From Pelorhabdus rhamnosifermentans (GTDB lineage Bacteria; Bacillota; Negativicutes; UMGS1260), in NCBI RefSeq assembly GCF_018835585.1, contig NZ_JAHGVE010000001.1, positions 434,001-498,000 of the forward strand: DNA of 64,000 nucleotides. The letters run 5' to 3'. Both the position numbers and the translations under genes were made by a program. Positions 1 to 9,447 of this stretch are shown piece by piece. The notes under the pieces were generated by a model. It worked only from the letters and a program-made list of their open reading frames with translations, made no database searches and had not been told where the DNA came from. The number at the start of each line of letters is the position of its first letter. Position 1 is the stretch's first letter.

Positions 1-195
1 AGGGATGGATTTGTAGAGATTAAATAAGGGAAGAGGAAATCTTTATAACAGGGAATAGTTGTTTAAAGGGATAAAATGAACGGAGTAACATATCTTCTTA
101 AAATTCTAAAGGTGGAATTTGTATGATTCCAATTTTGACTTCTGGCAATAATAAAAAATGGAGAAAAATCTATTTTAGAAGAATAGGATGAGATA

Positions 196-650
196 ATGAT
201 GCCTAAAGAAGACGAAAGTAAAAACAAACAAATACTAAAAAAAAACTAAGCAAGCTCCAATATGAGGTTACTCAGGAAAACAGCACAGAGCCGCCTTTTC
301 AAAATGAATACTGGGACAATAAGCAACAAGGTATCTATGTCGATATCGTATCAGGGAAGCCTTTATTTAGCTCGTTAGATAAATACGATTCTGGTTGTGG
401 GTGGCCTAGTTTTAGTAAACCATTATATCCAGGAACAGTGCAAGAAAAAATAGATGCCAGCCATTCTATGACTCGTACAGAGGTGCGTAGCACTAGTTCT
501 GATTCCCATTTAGGACACGTTTTTGCTGATGGGCCTCTACCTATAGGTACGCGCTATTGTATCAATTCTGCAGCCTTGCGCTTCATCCCCAAGGAAGATT
601 TATGCAAAGCGGGCTATGGGGAGCTTGTACGGTTATTCGACATGGAATAA
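196..650 (+). pseudogene. msrB: Peptide-methionine (R)-S-oxide reductase MsrB, frameshifted in a poly-A run
   Basis: MsrB reduces methionine-R-sulfoxide in oxidised proteins using thioredoxin. The ATG at 196/199 opens a short frame ([17 protein letters not shown]) that stops at once, while the rest of the MsrB fold ([37 protein letters not shown], catalytic [11 protein letters not shown]) lies in another frame from about 246 to 650. One extra A in the nine-A run at 237-245 would join the halves into a normal full-length MsrB. All visible catalytic residues survive, so this is a recent mutation, a slippage (phase-variable) allele or a sequencing indel. The only in-frame ATG of the main frame (438) would make a fragment lacking the first third. 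Bases 1-195 upstream hold nothing I recognise. Confidence 0.85.
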
Positions 651-691
651 AATGAGACTAGATCGACCTGAACAGAATTCGAAAATTAGAT

Positions 692-720
692 TTGACAATA
701 TATAGCATCGATGTTAATAT
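692..720 (+). promoter_or_regulatory. Sigma-70-type promoter of the tetR gene
   Basis: TTGACA at 692-697, a 17-base spacer, then TAATAT at 715-720. This is close to consensus. The predicted start site falls at the edge of the palindromic operator at 726-743, the usual layout for an autorepressing TetR gene. Confidence 0.8.
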
Positions 721-725
721 TAATT

Positions 726-743
726 CAAACAATCGTTTGTTTG
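726..743. promoter_or_regulatory. TetR operator, copy 1
   Basis: CAAACAATCGTTTGTTTG, with a CAAACRATYGTTTG-type inverted core. Its exact reverse complement occurs at 1433-1450 before the efflux genes. It lies just downstream of the tetR -10 box, so binding would block transcription. That TetR is the ligand is inferred from the two-site layout. Confidence 0.8.
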
Positions 744-795
744 TAATGGATAAATAATTAACGATGTTTTGATGCAAATGAAGGGGCTTGTTATT

Positions 796-1395
796 ATGAG
801 AACCAATACTCAATTAAAACTGATTGAAATAGCAACACCACTGTTTGCTACTAAAGGATTTGCCGCAGTATCTATTCGCGAAGTAACCGATGCAGCACAA
901 ATTAATATATCTGCAATTTCCTATCATTTTAACGGCAAAGAGGGTCTCTACGAGGCTGTGCTAGAAGAACAGCTAACCCCTATTCAGCAGGCCCTAAAAT
1001 TAGCGCAAAATAATATTTCTCTCTCATCCATTGAGCGACTAACATTATATGCTGATCAGATTGCGCGTATCCATGCTCAGCGGCCTTTTTTAGCTCGGTT
1101 TATGAACAACGAGATGACTAATCCCACGGATTATGGCGGACCTGTTATTGAAAAGTATATTTCTCGGGTGTATCAGTTTATGCATATTGCCCTGCAGGAG
1201 GGTATTGCCAACGGTGATTTCCAACCTGACTTGAATGTTGCTTACGCAGCGGTTTCTCTGGTTGGAATTCTAAACTTTTATTTTATTGCCAAACCTCTTA
1301 TTCAAAAATTTACTCTTTTAACGAAGGATGCCAATTCGGAATATACGACTCATGCTTTTCGCATTTATCTGCATGGCATTATAAATAAAATATAG
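796..1395 (+). CDS. TetR/AcrR-family transcriptional repressor of the adjacent efflux pump
   Basis: About 199 residues. The N-terminal helix-turn-helix is clear (LIEIATPLFATKGFAAVSIR, then AAQINISAISYHFNGKEGLYEAV), followed by a divergent all-helical ligand domain resembling the TetR_C CerR/YbiH group. The start at 796 has AAGGGG at 781-786 at good spacing; upstream TTG/ATG codons at 769 and 772 lack one. It is followed by an HlyD-type adaptor and an EmrB-type pump, and the same 18-base palindrome precedes both tetR and the pump genes. The simplest model is a repressor released by the toxic substrate of the pump. The inducer is unknown. Confidence 0.9.
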   Translation: MRTNTQLKLIEIATPLFATKGFAAVSIREVTDAAQINISAISYHFNGKEGLYEAVLEEQLTPIQQALKLAQNNISLSSIERLTLYADQIARIHAQRPFLARFMNNEMTNPTDYGGPVIEKYISRVYQFMHIALQEGIANGDFQPDLNVAYAAVSLVGILNFYFIAKPLIQKFTLLTKDANSEYTTHAFRIYLHGIINKI

Positions 1396-1432
1396 AAATA
1401 AGAGCCATACGAAACAAGATTTTATCTGACAT

Positions 1433-1450
1433 CAAACAAACGATTGTTTG
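1433..1450. promoter_or_regulatory. TetR operator, copy 2, before the efflux genes
   Basis: CAAACAAACGATTGTTTG, the exact reverse complement of the site at 726-743. It lies 69 bases upstream of the HlyD-type gene, so one repressor can control both regulator and pump. Confidence 0.8.
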
Positions 1451-1518
1451 ATGCCGTCAAGGATGATTCATACAACTTCGTAGCATATGAACTCCAATAC
1501 TTGTGAAAAGGTGATACT

Positions 1519-2574
1519 ATGAAACTTACTGCGAAATTTATTAAAATCTTCATCGTGCTTTTGATCGTCCTCGGCGGAGTCGGTACCTATTATTATTTGC
1601 ACCGCGGCGAAGTATCAACAGATGATGCTACTATTGATGGTCGAACCGTAGTTTTAAGTCCGAAAGTGCAAGGCTATGTGAAAGCCTTGCATATTCAAGA
1701 CAATCAGCTGGTTAAGGCTGGCGATGTTCTGATAGAAATCGATCCGACGGATTATATTGTCCGTCGTGATCGAGCCAAGGCTGCGTTAGCGGCTGCCCAG
1801 TCGGCAGCTAATGCTTCCCATAACAATCTGGAGACAACCACCGTTTCTGCTCCTTCAAATATTGATGCGGCACAAGCTCAAGTAGCATCTGCTCAGGCAA
1901 CCTGGGAAAAGGCATTAGCTGACAGACAGCGCATGGACAGTTTGTTCAGCGCCGGTGCCTGTTCTCAGCAGCAGCTTGATCAGGCCGTCGCAACGGAAAA
2001 ATCCACGCGTTCCACTCTGGACCAAATGCGCGCCGCTCTTCATTCGGCCAATACGGCACCGAGTGTGATCGCAGCGGCCCAAGACACGAGTGAGCAATTG
2101 CAGGCCCAAGTCAAGCAGGCCGAAGTCGATCTCGCACAGGCTGAAAATGATTTGGCCAATACTAAAATTATTGCCCCTATGGATGGCCGTATTACTAATC
2201 GTAGCGTGGAAATCGGCAACTATGTACAAGTCGGTCAACAGCTGTCCTCGCTGGTCGGAACGGAATTATGGATTGTTGCCAATTTCAAGGAAACCCAGCT
2301 GGAACATATGCAGCCCGGTCAACCTGTCGATATCCAGATTGATGCTTTCCCCAATATAAAGCTGCGCGGCAAAGTTGATAGTATGCAAGCTGGAACGGGA
2401 GGTCGCTTTTCTCTCTTCCCGGCAGAAAACGCTACTGGCAACTTTGTCAAGACTGTGCAGCGCGTTCCCGTGAAAATCACATTTGATAGCATAACGGATG
2501 ACGCTCTCCATTTAGGGCTAGGCATGTCGGTGACACCAACTGTCCATACAGAGAGCACAGTGTCGAAATTATGA
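1519..2574 (+). CDS. HlyD/EmrA-family membrane fusion protein of a drug efflux pump
   Basis: 351 residues: an N-terminal membrane anchor (KIFIVLLIVLGGVGTYYYL), a biotinyl-lipoyl-like half motif (DATIDGRTVVLSPKVQGYVKAL), a long Ala/Gln-rich coiled-coil hairpin (about 90-210), the second lipoyl half (TKIIAPMDGRITNRSVEIGNYV) and a beta-barrel. This is the EmrA architecture: a periplasmic adaptor joining an inner-membrane MFS pump to an outer-membrane channel, which fits a diderm cell. Its stop overlaps the start of the pump gene (ATGA, 2571-2574), so the two are translationally coupled. No TolC-type channel gene lies nearby. Confidence 0.92.
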   Translation: MKLTAKFIKIFIVLLIVLGGVGTYYYLHRGEVSTDDATIDGRTVVLSPKVQGYVKALHIQDNQLVKAGDVLIEIDPTDYIVRRDRAKAALAAAQSAANASHNNLETTTVSAPSNIDAAQAQVASAQATWEKALADRQRMDSLFSAGACSQQQLDQAVATEKSTRSTLDQMRAALHSANTAPSVIAAAQDTSEQLQAQVKQAEVDLAQAENDLANTKIIAPMDGRITNRSVEIGNYVQVGQQLSSLVGTELWIVANFKETQLEHMQPGQPVDIQIDAFPNIKLRGKVDSMQAGTGGRFSLFPAENATGNFVKTVQRVPVKITFDSITDDALHLGLGMSVTPTVHTESTVSKL

Positions 2575-4142
2575 ATAGTGCTGTTTCTACTCCGCCTAAA
2601 GTCAATCCCTTTCTGGTATCAATCGTCGTAAGCCTTGCTGCCTTTATGGAAGTACTAGACACAACTATTGCCAATGTCGCACTTTCACACATTGCTGGAT
2701 CGCTCGGTGCCAGCGCGGAAGAAAGCACTTGGGTGTTGACCTCTTATCTTGTATCTAACGGCATCATTTTGCCACTGTCCGGCTGGTTATCCGCCCTCAT
2801 GGGACGCAAGAACTTTTTTATCTTTTGCATTCTGGGATTTACGTTAACCTCGTTTTTGTGTGGCATTGCAACTTCGCTGCCAATGCTGATTTTATTTCGA
2901 TTACTGCAGGGCCTAGCTGGTGGCGGCCTGCAGCCGAGCCAGCAAGCCATCATCAAGGATAGCTTTCCGCCGGAAAAGCTGGGAATGGCGTTCGCAATTA
3001 CGGGTATAACAACGGTGTTGGCACCGATTCTGGGACCGACTCTGGGCGGCTATATCACCGATAATTTTAGCTGGCGCTGGATCTTTTTTATGAACGTACC
3101 CATCGGTCTGTTAGCTGTTTTTCTAGTCAAAATTATGGTCCAAGATCCGCCAAGTGCACAAAAGCAAAAAGTCGGCTCCATTGATTATATTGGCCTCAGC
3201 CTAATCGCCTTGGGCCTCGGAGCACTGCAAATTGTGCTTGATAAAGGACAGCAGGAGGATTGGTTTGACAGTTCCTTTATTGTGATCTTTGCTTGTATTG
3301 CTGTTGTAGGTCTCACTTTGGCAATCTTTTGGATATTGCAACAGAAAAATCCCGTAGTCGAGCTGAAACTCTTTAAGATCCCCAGCTTTAGTTTGCCCTG
3401 CCTGATGATTTTCTTTGTCGGCTTTGCCTTGTACGCAAGTGCCATGTTATTACCCATGCTTGTGCAAACGAACTTTGGCTATGATGCCACTCTGTCCGGT
3501 CTTGTGCTTTCGCCAAGTGGAATTGCCACCATTATTATGATGCCTGTGGTTGGCAGGCTGGTAAACATAGTTCAATCAAAATATCTCATCTCTTTCGGCA
3601 TGCTGCTTACTGCTTTCGGCATGTGGGCAACAGGACTATTGACACCACAGACAGATTACACTACTTTCGTTCTTGTACGTATTCTGCAGACAGTCGGCCT
3701 TCCATTTCTGTTTGTTCCTGCCAGCACACTCGCTTTCTCGAAAATCTCACCAGAAAGCAGCAGTAATGCTTCAGCGATTGTTTCTTTGATGCGCAATCTC
3801 GGGGGGAGTATTGGCATCTCGCTCGTTACAAACAAACTTATACACAGCCAGCAGATAGAGCAATCCTATCTGGTACAACATTTAACAATGGCTGATCCCG
3901 GCTATCACAGTGCGCTTTCGACCTATACACAGATGATTTCAGGTTTGGGTATACCATCGGCGCAAGCATCAACGGCGGCTATGGGGCACATTTATCAAGA
4001 ACTTCTCCATCAAGCCAGTATTCTCGCCTACAGGGATGCTTATAACTTCGTTGCCATCATATTGGTGGTTTTGGCCGTCGTTGCTCTGTTTATGCCAGAC
4101 AATGCATCGCAGAAAAAAAGTGCTTCCGCTGCATCACACTAA
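2571..4142 (+). CDS. EmrB/QacA-family (DHA2) multidrug MFS transporter
   Basis: 523 residues with about 14 hydrophobic segments, the DHA2 arrangement. Visible signatures are LDTTIANVAL in TM1 (motif D1), GWLSALMGRKNFF (motif A) and GITTVLAPILGPTLGGYI (motif C of drug-proton antiporters). It overlaps the adaptor gene by four bases and should expel hydrophobic toxicants by proton antiport together with the HlyD partner. Regulation is probably through the TetR site at 1433-1450. The natural substrate cannot be told from sequence. Confidence 0.93.
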   Translation: MNSAVSTPPKVNPFLVSIVVSLAAFMEVLDTTIANVALSHIAGSLGASAEESTWVLTSYLVSNGIILPLSGWLSALMGRKNFFIFCILGFTLTSFLCGIATSLPMLILFRLLQGLAGGGLQPSQQAIIKDSFPPEKLGMAFAITGITTVLAPILGPTLGGYITDNFSWRWIFFMNVPIGLLAVFLVKIMVQDPPSAQKQKVGSIDYIGLSLIALGLGALQIVLDKGQQEDWFDSSFIVIFACIAVVGLTLAIFWILQQKNPVVELKLFKIPSFSLPCLMIFFVGFALYASAMLLPMLVQTNFGYDATLSGLVLSPSGIATIIMMPVVGRLVNIVQSKYLISFGMLLTAFGMWATGLLTPQTDYTTFVLVRILQTVGLPFLFVPASTLAFSKISPESSSNASAIVSLMRNLGGSIGISLVTNKLIHSQQIEQSYLVQHLTMADPGYHSALSTYTQMISGLGIPSAQASTAAMGHIYQELLHQASILAYRDAYNFVAIILVVLAVVALFMPDNASQKKSASAASH

Positions 4143-4194
4143 GACTGGGCACTCTTTAGCATATCGTTTTCTGGTAATTATGTTGAATGTATAT

Positions 4195-4224
4195 TAAGAC
4201 CATTCGTGAAGTGGTCTTTTTTTT
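4195..4224 (+). terminator. Intrinsic terminator of the efflux operon
   Basis: Stem AAGACCATTC/GAAGTGGTCTT with one bulge, followed by eight T residues, just downstream of the pump gene. Confidence 0.75.
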
Positions 4225-4352
4225 CTGGGATGGCTTGAGTTATTAAGTCTGATTTTCTATACTTGAGGCAAAGGATTTATTATAGGCGGTATTAAAACGG
4301 AATATAGCAAAATAAAGGAGGACGATATAACCTGGGTAGACATTAATTAACA

Positions 4353-4985
4353 TTAATTAGAGTTAGCTGAATCAAATGACTGGGATTGGAAGGCTAAGAA
4401 GATGGCTATCCATTGATTATTTGTAGGAAAATGAATTAAAAGTCCACCATCTTGGTAGGGACCATTATCTTTTGTAAATTGCCCTGTGTTTCCCTGATTC
4501 ATATGAATGTCATGCATGCCATTTCCTGGCTTGAAACCAAAATACTGGTCGCGAAGTGCAGTTTCCGGTCCCCATTTTTGTCCGAATGCATATACTGAGG
4601 CGTCACTTGTCCGAATGGCTAGGTCAATGTATTTTTCGATAAGTTCAGCTAATTCATTGTCTGGACCTATGATAGGGTGAGCGATCTTCATTTTGCGGTA
4701 ATCAAAAAGGTTGCTGCGAAGGTAGTCGAGCGCTATGCTGCCTGGCTTGCTTTCAAGAGCTGTATATTCTAAAGGAAGGTTTTCAAGTTGCGATAAAATG
4801 TCATGTGTAAAATTTTCATCAATATAGTATAGCAATTCGGGTGGTGATTGCTGAGATCTAACATTAATTGCAATTCGGTAGTCAAAATTATTATCGATAG
4901 CATGAACTTCATAATGAGATGTATCAGCTGCATGCATTCCTTGGAGAGGCTGGCACTTTAGGACGCCATATGATTTTATGGGCAT
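4353..4985 (-). CDS. YukJ-like protein (DUF2278 family)
   Basis: 210 residues, monocistronic on the minus strand. It begins with the YukJ-family opening MPIKSYGVLKCQPLQG and contains DIHMNQGN near residues 158-165 and GGLLIHFP near the C terminus, as in DUF2278 proteins. There is no signal peptide or membrane segment. No reaction is established for the family. The neighbours (an efflux pump and a chemoreceptor) give no functional hint. Confidence 0.75.
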   Translation of the reverse strand: MPIKSYGVLKCQPLQGMHAADTSHYEVHAIDNNFDYRIAINVRSQQSPPELLYYIDENFTHDILSQLENLPLEYTALESKPGSIALDYLRSNLFDYRKMKIAHPIIGPDNELAELIEKYIDLAIRTSDASVYAFGQKWGPETALRDQYFGFKPGNGMHDIHMNQGNTGQFTKDNGPYQDGGLLIHFPTNNQWIAIFLAFQSQSFDSANSN

Positions 4986-5211
4986 ACAAAATATCTCCTT
5001 TATATTATATTTTACATTTATTTACATTATAATTAAATATAATATACAAGTCAATGATAGAATACTACTATCTGTAGTCGTAAGCAGAGTAATTTGAAAG
5101 GTTTAGATATTCTGTGGCTAAAAATCGGCAAAGTTATGATTAATGTCACAATAGAACTTTTTTGCGTTTAAAATTAATTAGGAAGATAACGTATCGCTGA
5201 AAACGGTGTAG

Positions 5212-5260
5212 GATGGTAAAACCCTTGTTTATGCGGGGTGTGACCATCTTTTTTTGTACA
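5212..5260 (+). terminator. Terminator-like hairpin in a long intergenic region
   Basis: GATGGT...ACCATC closed around AACCC/GGGGT, followed by seven T residues on the plus strand. No plus-strand gene ends just upstream: 4986-5211 has no convincing ORF and runs away from the minus-strand yukJ gene. It may end an unrecognised small RNA or antisense transcript. Confidence 0.5.
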
Positions 5261-5396
5261 CGGAAGAGTTGGTAATAGTATCTTGCGGTATTTTTACGTA
5301 ACATATCGTGTGTCAATTTCCAAGTGAAATATTCACTCTGTGGCGAAATATGACAATGGTCCTGTTTTTGTTTAAAAAGAGAATAAAACAGTATTT

Positions 5397-5424
5397 TAAA
5401 CAAAACGTAATATTATATCGATAG
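5397..5424 (+). promoter_or_regulatory. Possible sigma-28 (SigD/FliA) promoter of the chemoreceptor gene
   Basis: TAAA at 5397-5400, 16 bases, then ATCGATAG (5 of 8 matches to GCCGATAA). Receptor genes in Firmicutes are commonly SigD-dependent. The following leader of about 130 bases (5430-5560) includes a short CCCT...AGGG hairpin and matches no riboswitch class I know. Confidence 0.4.
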
Positions 5425-5566
5425 GATTCAATAAAAAAATACCGAAAGAGTAAAAGGTTGTTTGGCGGATTAGCCCTGCGACTCATGAGGGACTAGAGGT
5501 GCAATTCGAACGGTCTACTAAACTTCTTAATTTATCGAAGATCAACATAAAAGGAGCTGCAGCATA

Positions 5567-7600
5567 TTGAAAATAAAAAATATTAGGACGCGTTTGTTAT
5601 TAAGCTTATTACCTTTGATTTTTGTGATATTAGCATTACTATCCAGCATGAGCTACTATCTGTCTAATCAGTCATTGACTCAAAGCGTGAATGAAACAGC
5701 TAAGGCAGTGGGGATGGATTATAGTGTTCGTGTGAAAAACGATATGGAACTCATGCTATCCCAACTGGATGGACTGGCAAATACACCGGCTTTTCGCGCA
5801 GGTGTAGATAAGGCGCAACTTATCAATGATATGGCCGAGATGAAAAAGCGGCTGGGGACCTTTGATCTTATTACCGTCATGACTCCTGATGGTGTGGGCG
5901 TCAATGATACGGGAAAAACAGTTTCCAATGGTGATCGGGAGGTTTTCAAAAAGGTAATTGCTACTAAACAGGCTGCTATTTCTGATCCGCTTGTTGCCAA
6001 GACAACTGGGAAATTGTCAGTTCTCTTAGCAGTTCCTGTTATCAATAATGGGCAATTAACCGGAGTAGTGACGGGAAGTGTTTCCTTAGAAGGACTTAGC
6101 AATATGATGAAAGATATGAAATTTCTTGATAGCGGATACGGTCAGTTAGCTGACAATTCCGGTGTAATTATTGCTCATCCGAAAAGTCAGGATTTGGTTG
6201 GTAAACTCAATTTAACACACAAGAAAGTCAATCCGGACATGAAACTGCCTCAGGCGGAACTGGATGATCGGTTGATTAATTTGTTTCAAAAAACCATTCA
6301 GTCAGGAAATCAGACTGAGGGGCGCTATACCTTTGTTGATGGTGTCAAACAAATTGCAGTATTTACCCCAATTGATCTGCCTGGAGATCAACGCTGGGTA
6401 TTGACAGTAGCAGCACCAGAAGAAGAGGGCTCAAAAGCAACTAATCATTTGTTATGGATGATGCTTATCTTATCGATTATATGCATGGCTATTACGGTCA
6501 TAGCCATTGCTTTTATAGCTAAAAAGTTCGCAAAACCTATTTCCGTGTTGAGAGATGAATGTCTGCTTCTTGCACAGGGAGACTTGCGTGAGCGTGAAGC
6601 AACCAGTTCTTCTGAAGATGAAATCGGACAATTGGCTAGAGGATTTCGGGACATGCGGACCACCCTGCGCGGTTTAGTAGGAAAAGTGCATTCACAAGCT
6701 GAACAATTGGCGGCTTCAAGTGAAGAACTGACAGCAAGTGCGGATCAGTCCGCACAGGCGGCAAATCAAATTGCTGTGTCGATTACGGATGTTGCAACAG
6801 GGGCAAAAGAGCAGCTGAGTGCAGCGCATACGACGTCTTCTGTCGTAGAACAGATGTCAGCTAGTTTAGAACAAGTAGCGGTTACCAGTAGTCAGGTGGC
6901 GGATCAATCAACTCAGGCTTCGAATCGAGCTGTTGAAGGCAACACAGCGGTAGAGAAGGCAGTAGGGCAAATGGCGAAAATTGAACAAACGGTCAATGTT
7001 TCAGCCAGAGTTGTAGCGGGACTTGGGGAACGCTCCAAGGAAATTGACCAGATTGTTGCGACAATCTCCGGTATTGCGAGTCAAACCAATTTATTAGCGC
7101 TAAATGCCGCGATTGAAGCTGCCAGAGCCGGAGAGCATGGTCGTGGATTTGCCGTAGTAGCTGAAGAAGTGCGCAAACTGGCTGAACAATCACAGAAGGC
7201 TACTGAGCAGATTTCTACGTTAATCGGTGAAATTCAGGGAGATACCGACAAAGCGGTAGTCGCAATGGATGAGGGTACTCGGGAAGTCCGATTAGGTGCT
7301 GAAGTAGTTAATACGGCGGGCCAGGCTTTCGAGAAAATTGTGACGTTGGTAACGCAAGTATCAGATCAAGTGAAGGAAATTTCTACTGCGATTGAGCACA
7401 TGGCGGAAGATAGTGAGCAAATTGTGGGAGCAGTGAATCGTATCGACAACTTGAGCAAAAAGGCAACAGGTGAGGCGCAGACAGTATCAGCGGCTACACA
7501 GGAACAATCTGCATCTGTTGAAGAAATAGCTTCTTCCAGTCAAAGTTTGGCCAAGCTGGCGATGGAACTGCAAGAAGCTGTCAGCAAATTTCGTATTTAG
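5567..7600 (+). CDS. Methyl-accepting chemotaxis protein with extracytoplasmic Cache domain
   Basis: 677 residues. TM1 at about 8-30; a dCache-like sensor with [20 protein letters not shown] and [22 protein letters not shown]2 at about 295-318; a HAMP linker; then the cytoplasmic signalling hairpin with the tip [20 protein letters not shown] and [28 protein letters not shown]. The start is TTG at 5567 with AAGGAG at 5551-5556. Cache receptors usually bind small organic acids or amino acids; the ligand here is unknown. No che genes adjoin it. Confidence 0.95.
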   Translation: MKIKNIRTRLLLSLLPLIFVILALLSSMSYYLSNQSLTQSVNETAKAVGMDYSVRVKNDMELMLSQLDGLANTPAFRAGVDKAQLINDMAEMKKRLGTFDLITVMTPDGVGVNDTGKTVSNGDREVFKKVIATKQAAISDPLVAKTTGKLSVLLAVPVINNGQLTGVVTGSVSLEGLSNMMKDMKFLDSGYGQLADNSGVIIAHPKSQDLVGKLNLTHKKVNPDMKLPQAELDDRLINLFQKTIQSGNQTEGRYTFVDGVKQIAVFTPIDLPGDQRWVLTVAAPEEEGSKATNHLLWMMLILSIICMAITVIAIAFIAKKFAKPISVLRDECLLLAQGDLREREATSSSEDEIGQLARGFRDMRTTLRGLVGKVHSQAEQLAASSEELTASADQSAQAANQIAVSITDVATGAKEQLSAAHTTSSVVEQMSASLEQVAVTSSQVADQSTQASNRAVEGNTAVEKAVGQMAKIEQTVNVSARVVAGLGERSKEIDQIVATISGIASQTNLLALNAAIEAARAGEHGRGFAVVAEEVRKLAEQSQKATEQISTLIGEIQGDTDKAVVAMDEGTREVRLGAEVVNTAGQAFEKIVTLVTQVSDQVKEISTAIEHMAEDSEQIVGAVNRIDNLSKKATGEAQTVSAATQEQSASVEEIASSSQSLAKLAMELQEAVSKFRI

Positions 7601-7706
7601 AGTATAAAGAGCCGATAGGCCGTATCTTTTGAAGGATTGACTCATGGGGATAGTTCGTAATTGCTGAAAAAATCGAATGTGAAATAGTAGAGGGATGAGA
7701 GAATAC

Positions 7707-9065
7707 ATGGATTTGTTTATTATTTTTAAGAGCATTATTAAGGCCGGGCCGACGGTTTTGCTTCCGATAGTTATTTTTCTATTTGCCGTTTGTTTTCGAC
7801 TATCTATAGGTAAAGCAATACAAAGTGCATTAACTGTTGGCGCTGCCTTTGCAGGGTTGAAGTTAGTTATTGAGTTTTTGGCAAAAAGTTTAGGTCCTGC
7901 AACAAAAGCGATGGTTACACATATGGGCGTTCAATTGAATGTGATTGATATGGGTTTTGCCACAGTAGCTGCCATTGGCTGGAGCTCGCCTATTGTGCCC
8001 TTGATGGTTTTAGCACTTCTAGGGACGAACATTGCTTTATTGCTGCTCAATAAGACGAATACCTTAACTGTTGATATTTGGAATTATCATCATGCTCTCA
8101 CTGTTGGTACTTTCGTTTACTTTGAGACGGACAACGTGACTGTTGCTGTGGCAGCAGCTGCTTGTACAGGGATGTTTGTGTATAAAATGGCGGACTGGGC
8201 TTCTCCGCTCGTAAGCAAGTATTACAAATTACCCGGTGTCACAATTCCGGCTATTCATGCCTTGATGAACTTGCCAATTGCGGTTCCGATTAATTGGCTG
8301 TTCGATCGAATACCGGGATTCAATAAGATCGATTTTAACATGGAAACGCTGCGAAAATATTTTGGCGTTTTTGGACAACCCTTGATGATTGGTTTAATTC
8401 TCGGCGTGGGTATTGGTTTTTTATCTGGCTATGATCCCTATCAAGCTTTTGGTCTAGGCATCAATATGGCGGCAGCCATGATGCTGTTGCCCAAAATGAC
8501 GCATTTATTTGTCGAGGGGTTAAAACCGATTTCAGAACAAGCCAGAAAGGTGACGGACAAGAAATTTAAGGGAAGAAAGATTCTGATTGGACTCGATCCG
8601 GCTGTTCTCTTAGGTGACGCTGCTGTTATTACAACGGCATTATTGATGGTGCCGATTTTGCTTGGACTTGCTGTCATTATACCCGGTAACAAGCTTTTAC
8701 CTTTTGCTGACTTAGCTGCGCTACCCTATAAGGTAGCGATGGTTGTTGCTTTGACAAATGGGAATATATTCCGAAGCCTTATTTTATGTACTATTGCTTT
8801 TATTCCTTATTTTTACCTGGGAACATGGACAGCACCTATGGTTACGGCAGCTGCAACAACGGTCGGATTAGGTGACAGTATTCCAGCGGGCATGATGATT
8901 AGTTCGCTGACAGGTACGACGATGCCTATTACCTTTATCATTTATAAAGTATTTGTGGGAAATCTCATGATTACTGTGCCGATATTATTAGGCGTATTTT
9001 TCGCTATCTGGTTCTTTATGGAGAAAAAAGTGATGCCAAAAGTAGAGTTAAGAGATAGTATTTAG
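7707..9065 (+). CDS. GatC-like (galactitol-type) PTS permease component EIIC, orphan
   Basis: About 452 residues, highly hydrophobic, with the GatC-family opening KAGPTVLLPIVIFLFAV, NVIDMGFATVAAIGWSSP in the first third, and GDSIPAGMMISSLTGTTMP near the end. PTS EIIC subunits translocate sugar or polyol during phosphorylation by their EIIB. No EIIA, EIIB or polyol dehydrogenase lies in this window, so either the partners are elsewhere or the protein works as a secondary carrier. The start at 7707 is preferred to ATG 7695, whose GAGGG (7690-7694) directly abuts it. Confidence 0.85.
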   Translation: MDLFIIFKSIIKAGPTVLLPIVIFLFAVCFRLSIGKAIQSALTVGAAFAGLKLVIEFLAKSLGPATKAMVTHMGVQLNVIDMGFATVAAIGWSSPIVPLMVLALLGTNIALLLLNKTNTLTVDIWNYHHALTVGTFVYFETDNVTVAVAAAACTGMFVYKMADWASPLVSKYYKLPGVTIPAIHALMNLPIAVPINWLFDRIPGFNKIDFNMETLRKYFGVFGQPLMIGLILGVGIGFLSGYDPYQAFGLGINMAAAMMLLPKMTHLFVEGLKPISEQARKVTDKKFKGRKILIGLDPAVLLGDAAVITTALLMVPILLGLAVIIPGNKLLPFADLAALPYKVAMVVALTNGNIFRSLILCTIAFIPYFYLGTWTAPMVTAAATTVGLGDSIPAGMMISSLTGTTMPITFIIYKVFVGNLMITVPILLGVFFAIWFFMEKKVMPKVELRDSI

Positions 9066-9278
9066 AGATATAGATATTCTTGTAACAGCGTATGGAATTA
9101 ATATAAATGCTATTGTGGTGCTATTATTCCGGTTGACGGTGGCTATTTGGTAAATAAGCAGAAGCAGGGTGATAGGATTACTTTTGTTCTATTTATTTTA
9201 TACCTGGGTCACGGTTTCCTTACTCATTTAATAGTTGAGATAGGTTAATTTGCAAGAATTTTGATACGGTAATAGGGA

Positions 9279-9316
9279 ACGGTTATTTGTCTGGTAATGG
9301 ACAAATAGCCGTTTTT
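9279..9316. repeat. Dispersed hairpin repeat, copy 1
   Basis: ACGGTTATTTGTC, loop TGGTAATG, GACAAATAGCCGT, then TTTT. It belongs to a four-member family in this window (also 14523, 16887 and 60408) sharing the core TATTTGTC/GACAAATA and a loop ending in ATG. Flanks resemble those of the 14523 copy (an AATAGG-type stretch before, TTTTGGCGTTT after). It lies between the GatC and BaxI genes and may act as a terminator. The rest of 9066-9380 holds nothing else I recognise. Confidence 0.85.
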
Positions 9317-9385
9317 GGCGTTTAAAATTGCTCGTATCGGATAGCTTTAATGGCTCATTTGCTGATGTGGCCTTTTAAAGATTCG

Positions 9386-9414
9386 TTGACAATCTGCATC
9401 ATAGGGTATAATAT
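9386..9414 (+). promoter_or_regulatory. Sigma-70-type promoter of the BaxI-family gene
   Basis: TTGACA at 9386-9391 and overlapping TATAAT/TAATAT at 9407-9414 (spacer 15 or 17). The gene starts 34 bases downstream. Confidence 0.7.
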
Positions 9415-9447
9415 AGTCAAAGTTAAGTTTAAAGGAGCTGGTTTTCT

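Noticed and set aside
1-195. Possible 22-codon ORF starting at 123
   Set aside because: Short, no conserved features, and no sign of coding constraint.
5146-5403. 85-codon minus-strand ORF in the gap before the first chemoreceptor
   Set aside because: No recognisable domain, unusual composition, and it overlaps a plus-strand terminator and the probable promoter.
5430-5560. A riboswitch in the leader of the first chemoreceptor gene
   Set aside because: Compared with GEMM-I, GEMM-II, TPP, guanidine-I and preQ1 patterns; none of the conserved blocks is present.
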